Shown one piece after another: positions 11,831 through 21,627 of a stretch of DNA of 64,000 nucleotides; position 1 is the first letter of the stretch, and each line of letters starts with the position of its first letter. A program made the translations under genes and the position numbers. Where the stretch lies: NCBI GenBank assembly GCA_903880855.1, contig CAIRQX010000039.1, positions 1 through 64,000 of the forward strand, in the 5' to 3' direction. Under the pieces are notes generated by a model. It did no database searches. It had not been told where the DNA came from and saw only the letters and a program-made list of their open reading frames with translations. The DNA comes from an uncultured Burkholderiales bacterium (GTDB lineage: Bacteria; Pseudomonadota; Gammaproteobacteria; Burkholderiales; Burkholderiaceae_C).

Positions 11831-13015
11831 TTATAGGCTAGGCATCTTGCAACTGGCGGCATAGGCATCTGCATGGCCTTTGAAAACAGTATTCAAAGTA
11901 CGGTTGGTCACACGGCCTTTGCTGTCTTTGATGATGACGCGCAGGTGGTAGTCTTGGATAGGAAAGTGGTTAGTGTTGAATTTAAAGGGTCCGCGCACAG
12001 AATCGAATTTCGCAGTTTGCAAGGCTTTTTGTACCAGCGCTTTGTCTTCTAATTTACCTTTGGTGTCACGCACTGCAGACTCAATCAGTCGGGCAGCGTC
12101 ATAACCTTGCGCAGCATAGAGCGTAGGCAAACGGCCATAGGCTTTCTCGAACTCCGCTACAAATTTCTTATTGGCAGCGTTGTCCATATCATGTCCCCAT
12201 TGCGAGGTATTGAACATGCCCAACATGGGGTCTCCCACTGCTTTGATGACGTCTTCGTCTGCCGAGAATCCCGGGCCAAACAAGATCATGTCTTTGGATA
12301 AACCAGCGCCTACAAACTGCTTGATGAAGTTGATGCCTAAGCCTCCAGGCAAAAAGATATAGACCGCATCAGGTTTAGTTGCACGCAACTTCGACAACTC
12401 AGTGCCGTAATCAAGTTGGTTCAATGCGGTATAGGTTTCCGAGGCAACCTCACCTTTATAGAAGCGCTTAAAACCAGTGATGGCGTCTTTGCCAGCCGGG
12501 TAATTAGGAGCGATCAAAGCAACGCGCTTGAAGCCTTTGTCATTCACCACCTTACCCACAGCCTCATGCATATTGTCGTTTTGGTATGACGCACTGAAGA
12601 AATAAGGGTTGCACTGCTCGCCCGCCAATTGCGAAGGGCCCGCATTGGCACTGATGTAAAAAGTTTTGGACTGGAAAGTAGGCGCGCCGACGGCCAACAT
12701 CACGTTCGAGAACACAATGCCCGTCAAGAAGTCGACTTTGTCACGTTTCACCAAACGGTCAGCCGTTTGACGGCCTACATCGGGACTGGCTTGGTCATCT
12801 GCCACGATGACTTCAACATCTTTGCCGCCAAATTTACCGCCGGACAGTTTCACGGCCAATTGAAAACCATCGCGGATATCCACGCCAAGGCCTGCGCCAG
12901 GTCCAGACAAAGTGCTGAGCAGGCCCACTTTAATGGCGGAATCGGTTTGTGCCATAGCGGCGGTTGCGGCAACGCCCAAGCAAAGGGCGATACATGTTTT
13001 GCGAATGAGTTGCAT
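11831..13015 (-). CDS. ABC transporter substrate-binding protein (Leu/Ile/Val-binding type)
   Basis: Signal peptide MQLIRKTCIALCLGVAATAAMAQ from ATG at 13015; periplasmic binding fold 1 (KVGLLSTLSGPGAGLGVDIRDGFQLAV). Longer ORF-track start (13282) overlaps the divergent gene and is unlikely. Confidence 0.9.
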   Translation of the reverse strand: MQLIRKTCIALCLGVAATAAMAQTDSAIKVGLLSTLSGPGAGLGVDIRDGFQLAVKLSGGKFGGKDVEVIVADDQASPDVGRQTADRLVKRDKVDFLTGIVFSNVMLAVGAPTFQSKTFYISANAGPSQLAGEQCNPYFFSASYQNDNMHEAVGKVVNDKGFKRVALIAPNYPAGKDAITGFKRFYKGEVASETYTALNQLDYGTELSKLRATKPDAVYIFLPGGLGINFIKQFVGAGLSKDMILFGPGFSADEDVIKAVGDPMLGMFNTSQWGHDMDNAANKKFVAEFEKAYGRLPTLYAAQGYDAARLIESAVRDTKGKLEDKALVQKALQTAKFDSVRGPFKFNTNHFPIQDYHLRVIIKDSKGRVTNRTLNTVFKGHADAYAASCKMPSL

Positions 13016-13058
13016 CTGAGATTTCCCGACAAAAGGTTTCATTCTATGATTCTTCCCC

Positions 13059-13799
13059 ATGAAACTTTTAATTTGGCCCATACCAGCGCTACTTGCCTGG
13101 AGTTCTTCATGGCTCATTTTTGCTGGTCTAAAGCATGTAGGCGCTCCAGAATGGGTGGGTCTGACAGTCGCCACCTTTTGGGGTGGGATATTGACTTCTC
13201 TGGCCACCACCAAAATGCGCCGTATTTTGATATTGGTGGGTTTTCCCTTATCGATGTGGGCCGCCTCAGGCGCACTCACCATGCCACCGATTGGTTGGTT
13301 GCTTTTGCTGGGCTTGATTGTGGTGATTTATCCGCGTAAAGCCTGGAAAGACGCGCCGCTCTTTCCTACTCCACGCAGAGCTTTGCGCCAATTGCCTGAA
13401 CACATCACCTTACTGGGTGGTGCGCGAATCTTGGATGCTGGTAGTGGCTTAGGAGACGGCTTGATTGCTCTGCGCGATGCCTATCCGCGTGCAGATTTAA
13501 ATGGTGTTGAGATGAGCTGGCCATTACGCATCATCAGCGCCATCCGATGTTCGTTTGCCACGATTCGCCAAGGCGACATTTGGATGGTCGATTGGCGCAG
13601 TTACGACATGGTCTATATGTTCCAACGCCCCGAGAGCATGCCTCGTGCTATTGAAAAAGCTGAAGCCGAGATGCGACGCGGCGCTTGGCTGGTCAGTTTG
13701 GAATTTGAGGCGATTGGTATTGTTCCTTCTGCCATTATTTATGGCAAAGACTCTCGTCCTATTTGGGTGTACCAACTGCCTTTTCAGCGACGCGGCTAA
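13059..13799 (+). CDS. Membrane-anchored class I SAM-dependent methyltransferase-like protein
   Basis: N-terminal hydrophobic segments followed by ILDAGSGLGDGLIAL (SAM motif I) and DLNGVEMSW. Confidence 0.75.
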   Translation: MKLLIWPIPALLAWSSSWLIFAGLKHVGAPEWVGLTVATFWGGILTSLATTKMRRILILVGFPLSMWAASGALTMPPIGWLLLLGLIVVIYPRKAWKDAPLFPTPRRALRQLPEHITLLGGARILDAGSGLGDGLIALRDAYPRADLNGVEMSWPLRIISAIRCSFATIRQGDIWMVDWRSYDMVYMFQRPESMPRAIEKAEAEMRRGAWLVSLEFEAIGIVPSAIIYGKDSRPIWVYQLPFQRRG

Positions 13800-15084
13800 C
13801 CAACACCTTGTCAATCCTTCGTCCGTCTAAGTCAACAACCTCTATTTTCCATTCGCCACAGTCAAAGCACTCTGCTTCTGTCGGCATATATCCCGCAATG
13901 GCCATCACCAAACCAGCGACAGTGTTGTAAATACCTCGGTCTTCGTCTGGCAACTCCAGTATTTGCAAGCGCGCTTTGAATTCACCCACAGGCATCAGAC
14001 CATCGACCAACCAACTCCCATCGGGTCTTGGCACAGCCCAAGCATCTTCGGACGAAGTGGCTTGAAGCAACTCTCCCGTAATAGCCTCTAATAAATCACG
14101 TGGCGTCATCAACCCTTGCACTACCCCGTATTCATCCACCACCAACACCATACGGCCATGCGCTGTTGCGCGCTCAACGGGTCTTCTGAACTGCTCAAGC
14201 AAATCTAACCCACTCAAGGTTTCTGGAACAAACGCCACTGGTTGCGCCAAGGTCTCAATGGTGATTTGTGAGTTAGGGGGGACGCGCAAAAGTTGAGAGA
14301 CGCTCACTGCGCCCACCACCTCGTCTAACCCGTCACGGCATACCGGGTACCAAGAATGCGCACCAATCGCACCTACTTCTGCCAAAGCCTGCGTGACAGA
14401 GGTCTTTGCATCCAACCACTCAATGTCAGAGCGCGGGACCATGATGGATGTCAAGGGTCGCTCGTCTAAGTTAAAAACGTTTTGCACCATTTGGTGTTCG
14501 TGCGCTTCAATCACTCCTGCGTCCACACCTTCCACCAAGCTCGCGCTAATTTCTTCTTCGGTCACAGTGCGTAAACCCCGAGTGTCAATATGGAGCCATT
14601 TCAATATCACACTCGTACTGCCGGATAAAAAGAACACCACAGGCTTTGCCATAGTGGCAAGCGCCAACATCAAAGGCGCAGTCAAACGCGCCACGGATTC
14701 TGGAAACAACTGTCCTATCCGTTTGGGTACCAATTCGCCAAACAAAATCGTGCTCAGCGTAATCAAGGTCACTACACACGCAGTGGCAAGGCCTTCGGCA
14801 AATCGATCGGCTACACCTTGCGCTATCAACCAACGGGATAAATTCAAACTGAATGCGGCCTCACCCACGATACCGTTGAGTACGCCTATCGAGGTAATAC
14901 CAATTTGTACCGTCGATAAAAACTGTGTGGGCTGCGCCAGCAAACGCAAAGCCGCACGTGCGCCTGAGTCTCCCTCTGCATCAAGCGCCACCAAGCGTGG
15001 CTTGCGGCACGATGCCAAGGCCATTTCGGACATCGCGAACATGCCGTTGAACAGCGTAAGAAGAACTATAAGAAAGATATCCAT
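13759..15084 (-). CDS. Hemolysin/CNNM family protein with CBS pair and CorC/HlyC domain
   Basis: DUF21-type TM domain, CBS region (VVDEYGVVQGLMTPRDLLEAITGE), CorC_HlyC tail; start placed at MDIFLIVLL (15084). Overlaps the convergent gene by 41 bp. Confidence 0.9.
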   Translation of the reverse strand: MDIFLIVLLTLFNGMFAMSEMALASCRKPRLVALDAEGDSGARAALRLLAQPTQFLSTVQIGITSIGVLNGIVGEAAFSLNLSRWLIAQGVADRFAEGLATACVVTLITLSTILFGELVPKRIGQLFPESVARLTAPLMLALATMAKPVVFFLSGSTSVILKWLHIDTRGLRTVTEEEISASLVEGVDAGVIEAHEHQMVQNVFNLDERPLTSIMVPRSDIEWLDAKTSVTQALAEVGAIGAHSWYPVCRDGLDEVVGAVSVSQLLRVPPNSQITIETLAQPVAFVPETLSGLDLLEQFRRPVERATAHGRMVLVVDEYGVVQGLMTPRDLLEAITGELLQATSSEDAWAVPRPDGSWLVDGLMPVGEFKARLQILELPDEDRGIYNTVAGLVMAIAGYMPTEAECFDCGEWKIEVVDLDGRRIDKVLVSRVAEKAVGTPK

Positions 15085-15124
15085 GGGTACCAGACTAAGG
15101 CATTGGGTTTGAGACAATCAGAAT

Positions 15125-15970
15125 ATGGCACTTTACTTGATTGGTGACGTACAAGGTTGTGACGAGGCTTTGGTGCGTTTGCTTCAATACATCGACTTTT
15201 CACCTAGCCGCGATACGCTCTTCATGCTGGGCGACATGGTCAACCGTGGGCCTGATAACGCGCAAGTATTGCGACGCTTAATGGCGTTTGGAAGCAGTGC
15301 GCAGTGCGTTCTTGGTAACCATGATCTCCATTTATTAGCTACGTCGTTTGGCGCACGAAAGCTCAATACCTCAGACACTATCCAAGATATTTTGAATGCG
15401 CCTGACCGTGAAGCGCTCTTGCATTGGTTACGCCATCAACACATGGCGATGCGGGTCGGCAATGTTTTGATGGTGCATGCTGGAGTATTGCCGCAATGGA
15501 CAACTGAGAAAACCTTGGCACTTGCTGGCGAAGTGGAGTCGATATTACGCAGCGACACACTTGGTGACTTCATTGCCCATATGTATGGCGGCATGCCCAA
15601 TCAGTGGGATGACACTTTGATAGGACACGACCGATTACGCATCATCGTCAATGCATTCACCCGCATGCGCTATTGCAATGCACAAGGGGCAATGGATTTC
15701 TTTTATAAGAAAGCCCCAGAAAACGCGCCAGATGGTTTGATGCCTTGGTTTGATCTTCCCAACCGTTTGACCCAGCATACTGTGATTGCATTTGGTCACT
15801 GGTCAACACTCCAATTGCCGCCCCGTGCAGACGTGGTGTGTTTGGATGACGGATGTTTATGGGGAGGCTGCTTAACTGCGCTAAAGCTAGATGATGTGCT
15901 GATTAAAGATGCACGGCTCGCAGAGCGCTTACAAGTTAAATGTCCGCAGTCCCAAGATCCCTTGAAATAA
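15125..15970 (+). CDS. apaH: Bis(5'-nucleosyl)-tetraphosphatase, symmetrical
   Basis: IGDVQGC, GDMVNRGP, LGNHDLHLL, AFGHWSTL motifs. Confidence 0.96.
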   Translation: MALYLIGDVQGCDEALVRLLQYIDFSPSRDTLFMLGDMVNRGPDNAQVLRRLMAFGSSAQCVLGNHDLHLLATSFGARKLNTSDTIQDILNAPDREALLHWLRHQHMAMRVGNVLMVHAGVLPQWTTEKTLALAGEVESILRSDTLGDFIAHMYGGMPNQWDDTLIGHDRLRIIVNAFTRMRYCNAQGAMDFFYKKAPENAPDGLMPWFDLPNRLTQHTVIAFGHWSTLQLPPRADVVCLDDGCLWGGCLTALKLDDVLIKDARLAERLQVKCPQSQDPLK

Positions 15971-16032
15971 ATGGGCCTTGACTAAGCGTCTAGGGCAATG
16001 TGCGAGAAAACTTCAACCCGCAACCAACCCAT

Positions 16033-17448
16033 TTAAGCCGTTGTTTTAAACAGCGCCGCCACATTGCGCTTTGGCTTGATATTGGGTGATTTACGCAATG
16101 GATCTGGTGCAGCCGCTGGTTTGACAGCATCAGCAGCAGGTTCTTCATAAGGCTTGTCAAAAAACGGATCTTGTTTGGCACGTGGTGAACTGGCGTAATT
16201 GCTACGCGCGCGGTTCTGAGACTCGCGAGGTGCGTCTATCGCGTCACGGGGATCGTCATTACCCCAGGCCCGACGGCCTGTGTTCATATGTCCCCGTGGC
16301 TTGTCTTCTTCAAACTCTACGGCTTCGAGTTCGATTTTGGTTTTCAACAGCTTCTCAATGTCCACCACCAAACGTTGATCACTCGCAGAAACAAAGCTGA
16401 TCGACTGCCCCAGCGCACCAGCTCGGCCAGTTCGACCAATACGGTGCACATAGTCTTCGGCATTGAAAGGAATGTCAAAGTTAAACACGGCTGGCACGTC
16501 TTTGATATCCAAACCGCGGGCGGCGACATCGGTACACACCAATAAATCCACTTGGCCTTGCTTGAAAGCTTCCAGCGCCTTGAGACGTTCATCTTGGCTT
16601 TTGTCGCCATGCAAAGCCGTAGTGCGCAAACCGTCGCGCTCAAGCGAACGGGCCAAGCGCGCGCAACCTAATTTGCTATTACAAAAAACAAAAGCTTGGG
16701 TAATGCCTTTGCTCTTGACCAATTGGCGCAAGGCACGGTATTTGTCATCCACACTGACGCTGTAGAAATGTTGCTCAATCGTCGCAGCGGTCTCGTTAGG
16801 ACGCGCGACTTCAATCGTGACGGGGTTTTGCAAATAGCTACTAGCCAAGCGTTTGATTTCAGGAGAAAACGTGGCAGAAAACAACAAGGTCGTGCGTTGC
16901 TTAGGCAAGTGGCTCAAAATGCGTTGTAAATCTGGCAAGAAGCCGATGTCGAGCATTCGGTCTGCTTCGTCCAACACCACATACTCAACTTGGTTAAGCA
17001 CCACACTCTTACCTTCAATATGGTCTAGCAAACGGCCTGGTGTGGCCACCAAAACTTCCACACCTTTTTTCAACTCAATCGTTTGTGGCTTCATGTCCAT
17101 GCCACCGAACACCACTGCACTGCGCAACTGCGTGTATTTCGCATAGGCCTTGACTTGCTGCGCCACTTGGTCTGCCAACTCACGCGTTGGCAATAGAACC
17201 AATGCGCGCACAGGGTGGCGCGCAGGTGAAGTAGAGCTGTTTTCGTGTTTGAGTAAACGTTGCAAAAGCGGCAAAGAGAATGCAGCTGTTTTACCGGTAC
17301 CCGTTTGTGCAGCGCCCATCACGTCTTGACCTGTCAAAACAACAGGGATCGCTTGCGCTTGGATAGGCGTCATGGACTCATAGCCCATTTCAGAGACGGC
17401 ACGTGCTAGCGCTGGGGCTAACTGTAAATTAGAGAAGGAAGTAGTCAT
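16033..17448 (-). CDS. rhlE: DEAD-box ATP-dependent RNA helicase (RhlE-like)
   Basis: AQTGTGKTAAF, VLDEADRMLDIGF, SATF, HRIGRTGRAG. Confidence 0.92.
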   Translation of the reverse strand: MTTSFSNLQLAPALARAVSEMGYESMTPIQAQAIPVVLTGQDVMGAAQTGTGKTAAFSLPLLQRLLKHENSSTSPARHPVRALVLLPTRELADQVAQQVKAYAKYTQLRSAVVFGGMDMKPQTIELKKGVEVLVATPGRLLDHIEGKSVVLNQVEYVVLDEADRMLDIGFLPDLQRILSHLPKQRTTLLFSATFSPEIKRLASSYLQNPVTIEVARPNETAATIEQHFYSVSVDDKYRALRQLVKSKGITQAFVFCNSKLGCARLARSLERDGLRTTALHGDKSQDERLKALEAFKQGQVDLLVCTDVAARGLDIKDVPAVFNFDIPFNAEDYVHRIGRTGRAGALGQSISFVSASDQRLVVDIEKLLKTKIELEAVEFEEDKPRGHMNTGRRAWGNDDPRDAIDAPRESQNRARSNYASSPRAKQDPFFDKPYEEPAADAVKPAAAPDPLRKSPNIKPKRNVAALFKTTA

Positions 17449-17510
17449 TTAGAGCGCTATTGTCGCACTCTGGGATGGTGACTTTAAAACAAGCTAGTTG
17501 TAGGGATAGA

Positions 17511-18080
17511 TTAGGTTTTAGGGAGTGTCACGCCTACTTGACCTTGGTATTTGCCACCGCGGTCTTTGTAGCTGGTCTCACACACTTCATCGCTCTCAAA
17601 AAAGAGCACCTGTGCGCATCCCTCGCCCGCATAAATCTTGGCGGGCAGTGGCGTGGTGTTACTGAACTCAAGCGTCACATAGCCTTCCCATTCTGGTTCG
17701 AACGGTGTGACGTTGACGATGATGCCGCATCGTGCATAAGTGCTCTTGCCTAAACATACTGTCAAAACATTGCGTGGAATACGAAAGTATTCGACTGTGC
17801 GCGCCAGCGCAAAACTATTAGGAGGAATGATGCAGACATCGGAATGCATATCCACAAAACTGCGTTCATCAAAGTTCTTAGGATCGACCACCGTGCTGTA
17901 GATGTTGGTGAAGACCTTGAACTCAGGCGCACATCGGATGTCATATCCGTAGCTACTGGTGCCGTAGCTCACGATTTTTTCACCAGCCGCGTTGTGGCGA
18001 ATTTGGCCTGGCTCGAAAGGTTCGATCATGCCGTGCTGCTCGGCCATGCGCCGAATCCATTTGTCTGATTTGATGCTCAT
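17511..18080 (-). CDS. dcd: dCTP deaminase
   Basis: [62 protein letters not shown]. Confidence 0.97.
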   Translation of the reverse strand: MSIKSDKWIRRMAEQHGMIEPFEPGQIRHNAAGEKIVSYGTSSYGYDIRCAPEFKVFTNIYSTVVDPKNFDERSFVDMHSDVCIIPPNSFALARTVEYFRIPRNVLTVCLGKSTYARCGIIVNVTPFEPEWEGYVTLEFSNTTPLPAKIYAGEGCAQVLFFESDEVCETSYKDRGGKYQGQVGVTLPKT

Positions 18081-18115
18081 GTGGGAGATTTTAGAGGCAG
18101 GCTTTACATAGTAAG

Positions 18116-19456
18116 TTATAGAACCAAAATCGCACGGAAGTCGTTGACATTGGTGTATGTGGGGCCTGTCATCACCAAGTCTTCCAAACCCTCAAAGAAA
18201 CCATAGGCATCATTGCGATCTAAATAGCTAGTTGCTTGCATGCCCTTATCACCAGCGCGTTGCAGAGTGTCGGGTGTCACTAGGGCGCCTGCATTGTTTT
18301 CTACACCATCAATGCCGTCTGTATCTGCAGCCAACGCCCACACGTTTTTCTGAGCTTGCAGGGCAACTGCAAAGCCTGAACAAAACTCACCAGCACGTCC
18401 ACCCCGACCTTTAGGTGTTCCTGCTACTTGCTGACGAATCGTCACCGTAGTCTCACCACCACTCAAAATCACACAAGGTTTTTGAAATGGTCCGACCCCT
18501 CGTGCAGCCGCTCTTGCCAGTGCAGCATGCACTTTGCCAACTTCGCGGGACTCGCCTTCCAATTCATCTGACAACACATAAGCATTGAGGCCCGTTTCAC
18601 GGGCCAATAGGGCGGCGGCCTCCAATGATTGCAAAGGAGTTGCAATTAAGTGAACGCTGTTGTTGCTCCATTCAGCTGAAGGCTTTGGCGTCTCCAATAC
18701 ACCAGCCTTCAAATCAGCATCCACCTTAGGAGGCAAAGCAATGCCATAGCGTTGCAAGATATTCCAAGCATCTAAACAAGTAGACGCATCAGGCACGGTG
18801 GGTCCGCTGGCAATAACAGAAGGATCATCGCCCGGCACATCGCTGATGGTGAGTGTCACCACACGGGCAGGTTTACACGCTGCTGCTAAACGACCGCCTT
18901 TGATACTTGACAAATGTTTGCGCACACAGTTCATCTCACCAATCGAGGCACCACTGTTCAACAACTCTTGGTTAATACGTTGTTTATCTTCTAAACGCAA
19001 ACCGTCTGCAGGTGCAGTGAGCAATGCAGATCCACCGCCAGATATCAAACACAACACCAAATCATCTTCAGTCAGCCCTTGCGTCAAAGACAAAATACGT
19101 TGCGACGCGTCCAGCCCCGCCTTGTCTGGCACCGGATGAGAGGCCTCCACAATATCGATGCGTTGTGGCACACCTTGCGGACGATCTGGCGTGTGTCCGT
19201 AGCGTGTGACCACCAATCCAGACAGAGGTTTGTCTGCAGGCCACAAAGCCTCGACGGCATGCGCCATTGCACCTCCAGCTTTACCAGCACCAAGCACCAA
19301 GGTGCGCCCCTTGGGCGGAGTTGGCAAAAAGGCTTGCGTGTTGTGCAAAGGCATAGCACGTCGCACAGCAGCATCGAACAATTGCCGCAAAAAAGCTTTG
19401 GGGTCTGCCCCTACATCTTCTAGATTGAAATTTTTTCGTGCGGCCTCTGTCTGCAT
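18116..19456 (-). CDS. Glycerate 2-kinase (MOFRL family)
   Basis: [26 protein letters not shown]-terminal [18 protein letters not shown]. Confidence 0.93.
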   Translation of the reverse strand: MQTEAARKNFNLEDVGADPKAFLRQLFDAAVRRAMPLHNTQAFLPTPPKGRTLVLGAGKAGGAMAHAVEALWPADKPLSGLVVTRYGHTPDRPQGVPQRIDIVEASHPVPDKAGLDASQRILSLTQGLTEDDLVLCLISGGGSALLTAPADGLRLEDKQRINQELLNSGASIGEMNCVRKHLSSIKGGRLAAACKPARVVTLTISDVPGDDPSVIASGPTVPDASTCLDAWNILQRYGIALPPKVDADLKAGVLETPKPSAEWSNNSVHLIATPLQSLEAAALLARETGLNAYVLSDELEGESREVGKVHAALARAAARGVGPFQKPCVILSGGETTVTIRQQVAGTPKGRGGRAGEFCSGFAVALQAQKNVWALAADTDGIDGVENNAGALVTPDTLQRAGDKGMQATSYLDRNDAYGFFEGLEDLVMTGPTYTNVNDFRAILVL

Positions 19457-20432
19457 TACTTCTTACCCAACCCTAAACGCGCAGCACCCTCTGTGTAAAT
19501 TTGGGTGCGTTCTTTCATGAATGCATCCATTTGCTCAACGCCAATATTGGTGAGCTCAAATCCATTTTTAGCGGCAAGCTCTTTCATCTCGGCGTCGTTG
19601 TTTAAATTCGCCCAAAGGTCAGACATGCGTTTGCGCAGTTCTGGCGGTGTGGATTTAGGCATACCTATACCGCGAAACGCACCGTCTACCCAATTCACAC
19701 CGAGCTCTTTAAATCTTTAAAGGTAGGCACATCAGGCATCAAGGGATGGCGTTTATCCATAGCCACCGCCAATGCGCGTACACGGGTTTTGTTGGCAATC
19801 GCAAAAGGTACATAAGTAATAGCGCCATCTACTTGGCTACCCAAAACAGAGGTGGTCATATCGCCTGTGCCCTTGAAAGGCACATAAATTGTTTTGACAT
19901 TGAATGCGGCATTGAGTCGCTCATGCGCGGCATGGTTGGCTGAATTCAATCCTGAGCCACCCAATGAGAGTTTGCCTGGCTCTTTTTTGGCGGCCTCTAC
20001 AAATTCTGCGAAGTTTTTAATAGCGCTTGCGACGGGAACTACCAAAATATCTGGTGTGTAGTGAAACCAATACACAGGAGTGATGTCAGACGTCTTGTAC
20101 TGCACCTGCCCCTCAATCGGTTGGAACACGATGTGTGGCAAATTAATACCCACCACATTCAAGCCATCTCCAGGCAATGTATTGATTTGCGACCACATCA
20201 ACGCACCGCCAGCACCCGCCTTGTATTGCACGATGGTTTCAATCGCGGGGCATTTGCGTTTAAGCACAGTTTGTTGGTGGCGTGCAGACAAATCGGATTC
20301 GCCACCTGGCGTAAAGGCTTGCCAATAGTTCACGTTTTTATCTGGGCAAGGCTGCGCCCAAGCACTGGTGGTTAGCAAACTACCAATAAGGCTCACCATG
20401 AGCCACGCATTTTTTATCTGTACATTTTTCAT
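19456..20432 (-). pseudogene. Tripartite tricarboxylate transporter receptor (Bug family), frameshifted into two ORFs (19695..20432 and 19456..19698)
   Basis: N-part (245 aa) ends LMPDVPTFKDLKSSV*, C-part (80 aa) begins NWVDGAFRGIGMPKSTPPELRKRM. Together they make a full-length Bug protein. Break lies at the tandem duplication TTTAAAGA-TTTAAAGA (plus strand 19706-19721). Confidence 0.85.
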
Positions 20433-20460
20433 ATTTGTCTCCTCGTTTTTTTAACTTAAC

Positions 20461-21525
20461 TCAACTCAATTCTGCACACACTGCTTTTGTAACTTGGTCT
20501 GTTGTTGCCTTACCGCCCAAGTCGCCCGTATGCAACGCAGGGTTTGCGGTTACTTTTTCAATCGCGGCCATCAATGCATTGGCAGTTTCTTTTTCTCCCA
20601 AATGCTCCAAGAGCATGACACAACTCCAGAAAGTTCCAACAGGGTTTGCCAAACCTTTGCCCATGATGTCAAAGGCAGAGCCGTGGATAGGCTCAAACAT
20701 ACTGGGGTAGCGACGTTCAGGATCGATGTTGCCGGTGGGCGCGATGCCCAAGCTACCAGCCAAAGCCGCAGCAAGGTCGCTCAGGATATCGGCATGCAAA
20801 TTGGTAGCCACTAAGGTGTCTAACGTCGCAGGGCGGTTGACCATACGCGCAGTGGCAGCGTCTACCAATTCTTTGTCCCACTTAACGTCTGGAAATTCTT
20901 TGCTGATTTGTACTGCGATCTCGTCCCACATCACCATGGCATGGCGTTGGGCGTTCGACTTGGTTACCACCGTCAACAATTTCCGAGGACGCGACTGCGC
21001 CAGCTTGAACGCATAGCGCATGATGCGCTCTACGCCTGCACGCGTCATCATCGACACATCAGTTGCTACCTCAATCGGATGGCCTTGGTGCGCGCGTCCA
21101 CCGACACCTGCGTATTCACCCTCTGAGTTTTCACGCACGATCACCCAATCTAAATCTTTGGGGGTGCAGCGCTTCAGCGGTGCATCGATACCCGGCAAGA
21201 TACGTGTGGGACGCACATTGGCATATTGGTCAAAACCTTGGCAAATTTTGAGGCGCAGGCCCCACAAGGTAATGTGATCTGGAATATCAGGGTCCCCAGC
21301 AGAGCCAAACAATATGGCATCCATGGGTCGTAATGCATCCAATCCATCCGCGGGCATCATTTCGCCATGTTCGCGGTACCAGTCACCACCCCATCCGAAA
21401 TGGCTGAATGTAAATTGAAAGCTCTTAGATTTATTCGCTAAAGCTTGCAAGACAAGTTTGCCAGCGGGAATAACTTCTTTACCAATGCCGTCACCTGGGA
21501 TGCACGCAATTTTGTAAGTTTTCAT
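20461..21525 (-). CDS. ttuC: Tartrate dehydrogenase / beta-decarboxylating dehydrogenase
   Basis: ACIPGDGIGKEVIPAG, VIVRENSEGEYAGVGGR, EPIHGSAFDIMGKGLANP. Confidence 0.88.
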   Translation of the reverse strand: MKTYKIACIPGDGIGKEVIPAGKLVLQALANKSKSFQFTFSHFGWGGDWYREHGEMMPADGLDALRPMDAILFGSAGDPDIPDHITLWGLRLKICQGFDQYANVRPTRILPGIDAPLKRCTPKDLDWVIVRENSEGEYAGVGGRAHQGHPIEVATDVSMMTRAGVERIMRYAFKLAQSRPRKLLTVVTKSNAQRHAMVMWDEIAVQISKEFPDVKWDKELVDAATARMVNRPATLDTLVATNLHADILSDLAAALAGSLGIAPTGNIDPERRYPSMFEPIHGSAFDIMGKGLANPVGTFWSCVMLLEHLGEKETANALMAAIEKVTANPALHTGDLGGKATTDQVTKAVCAELS

Positions 21526-21627
21526 GGGATGATCTTCGCTCTTTTCATGTTGATTTGTAAAACAGAGACTTTAAGCGTTTGAGATAGGCTTTTTTACATC
21601 CCGATTTAAAGTAGTGAAAGACACATT

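Noticed and set aside
12629-13339. 236-aa plus-strand ORF
   Set aside because: Antisense to substrate-binding protein and out of frame with the real gene from 13059.
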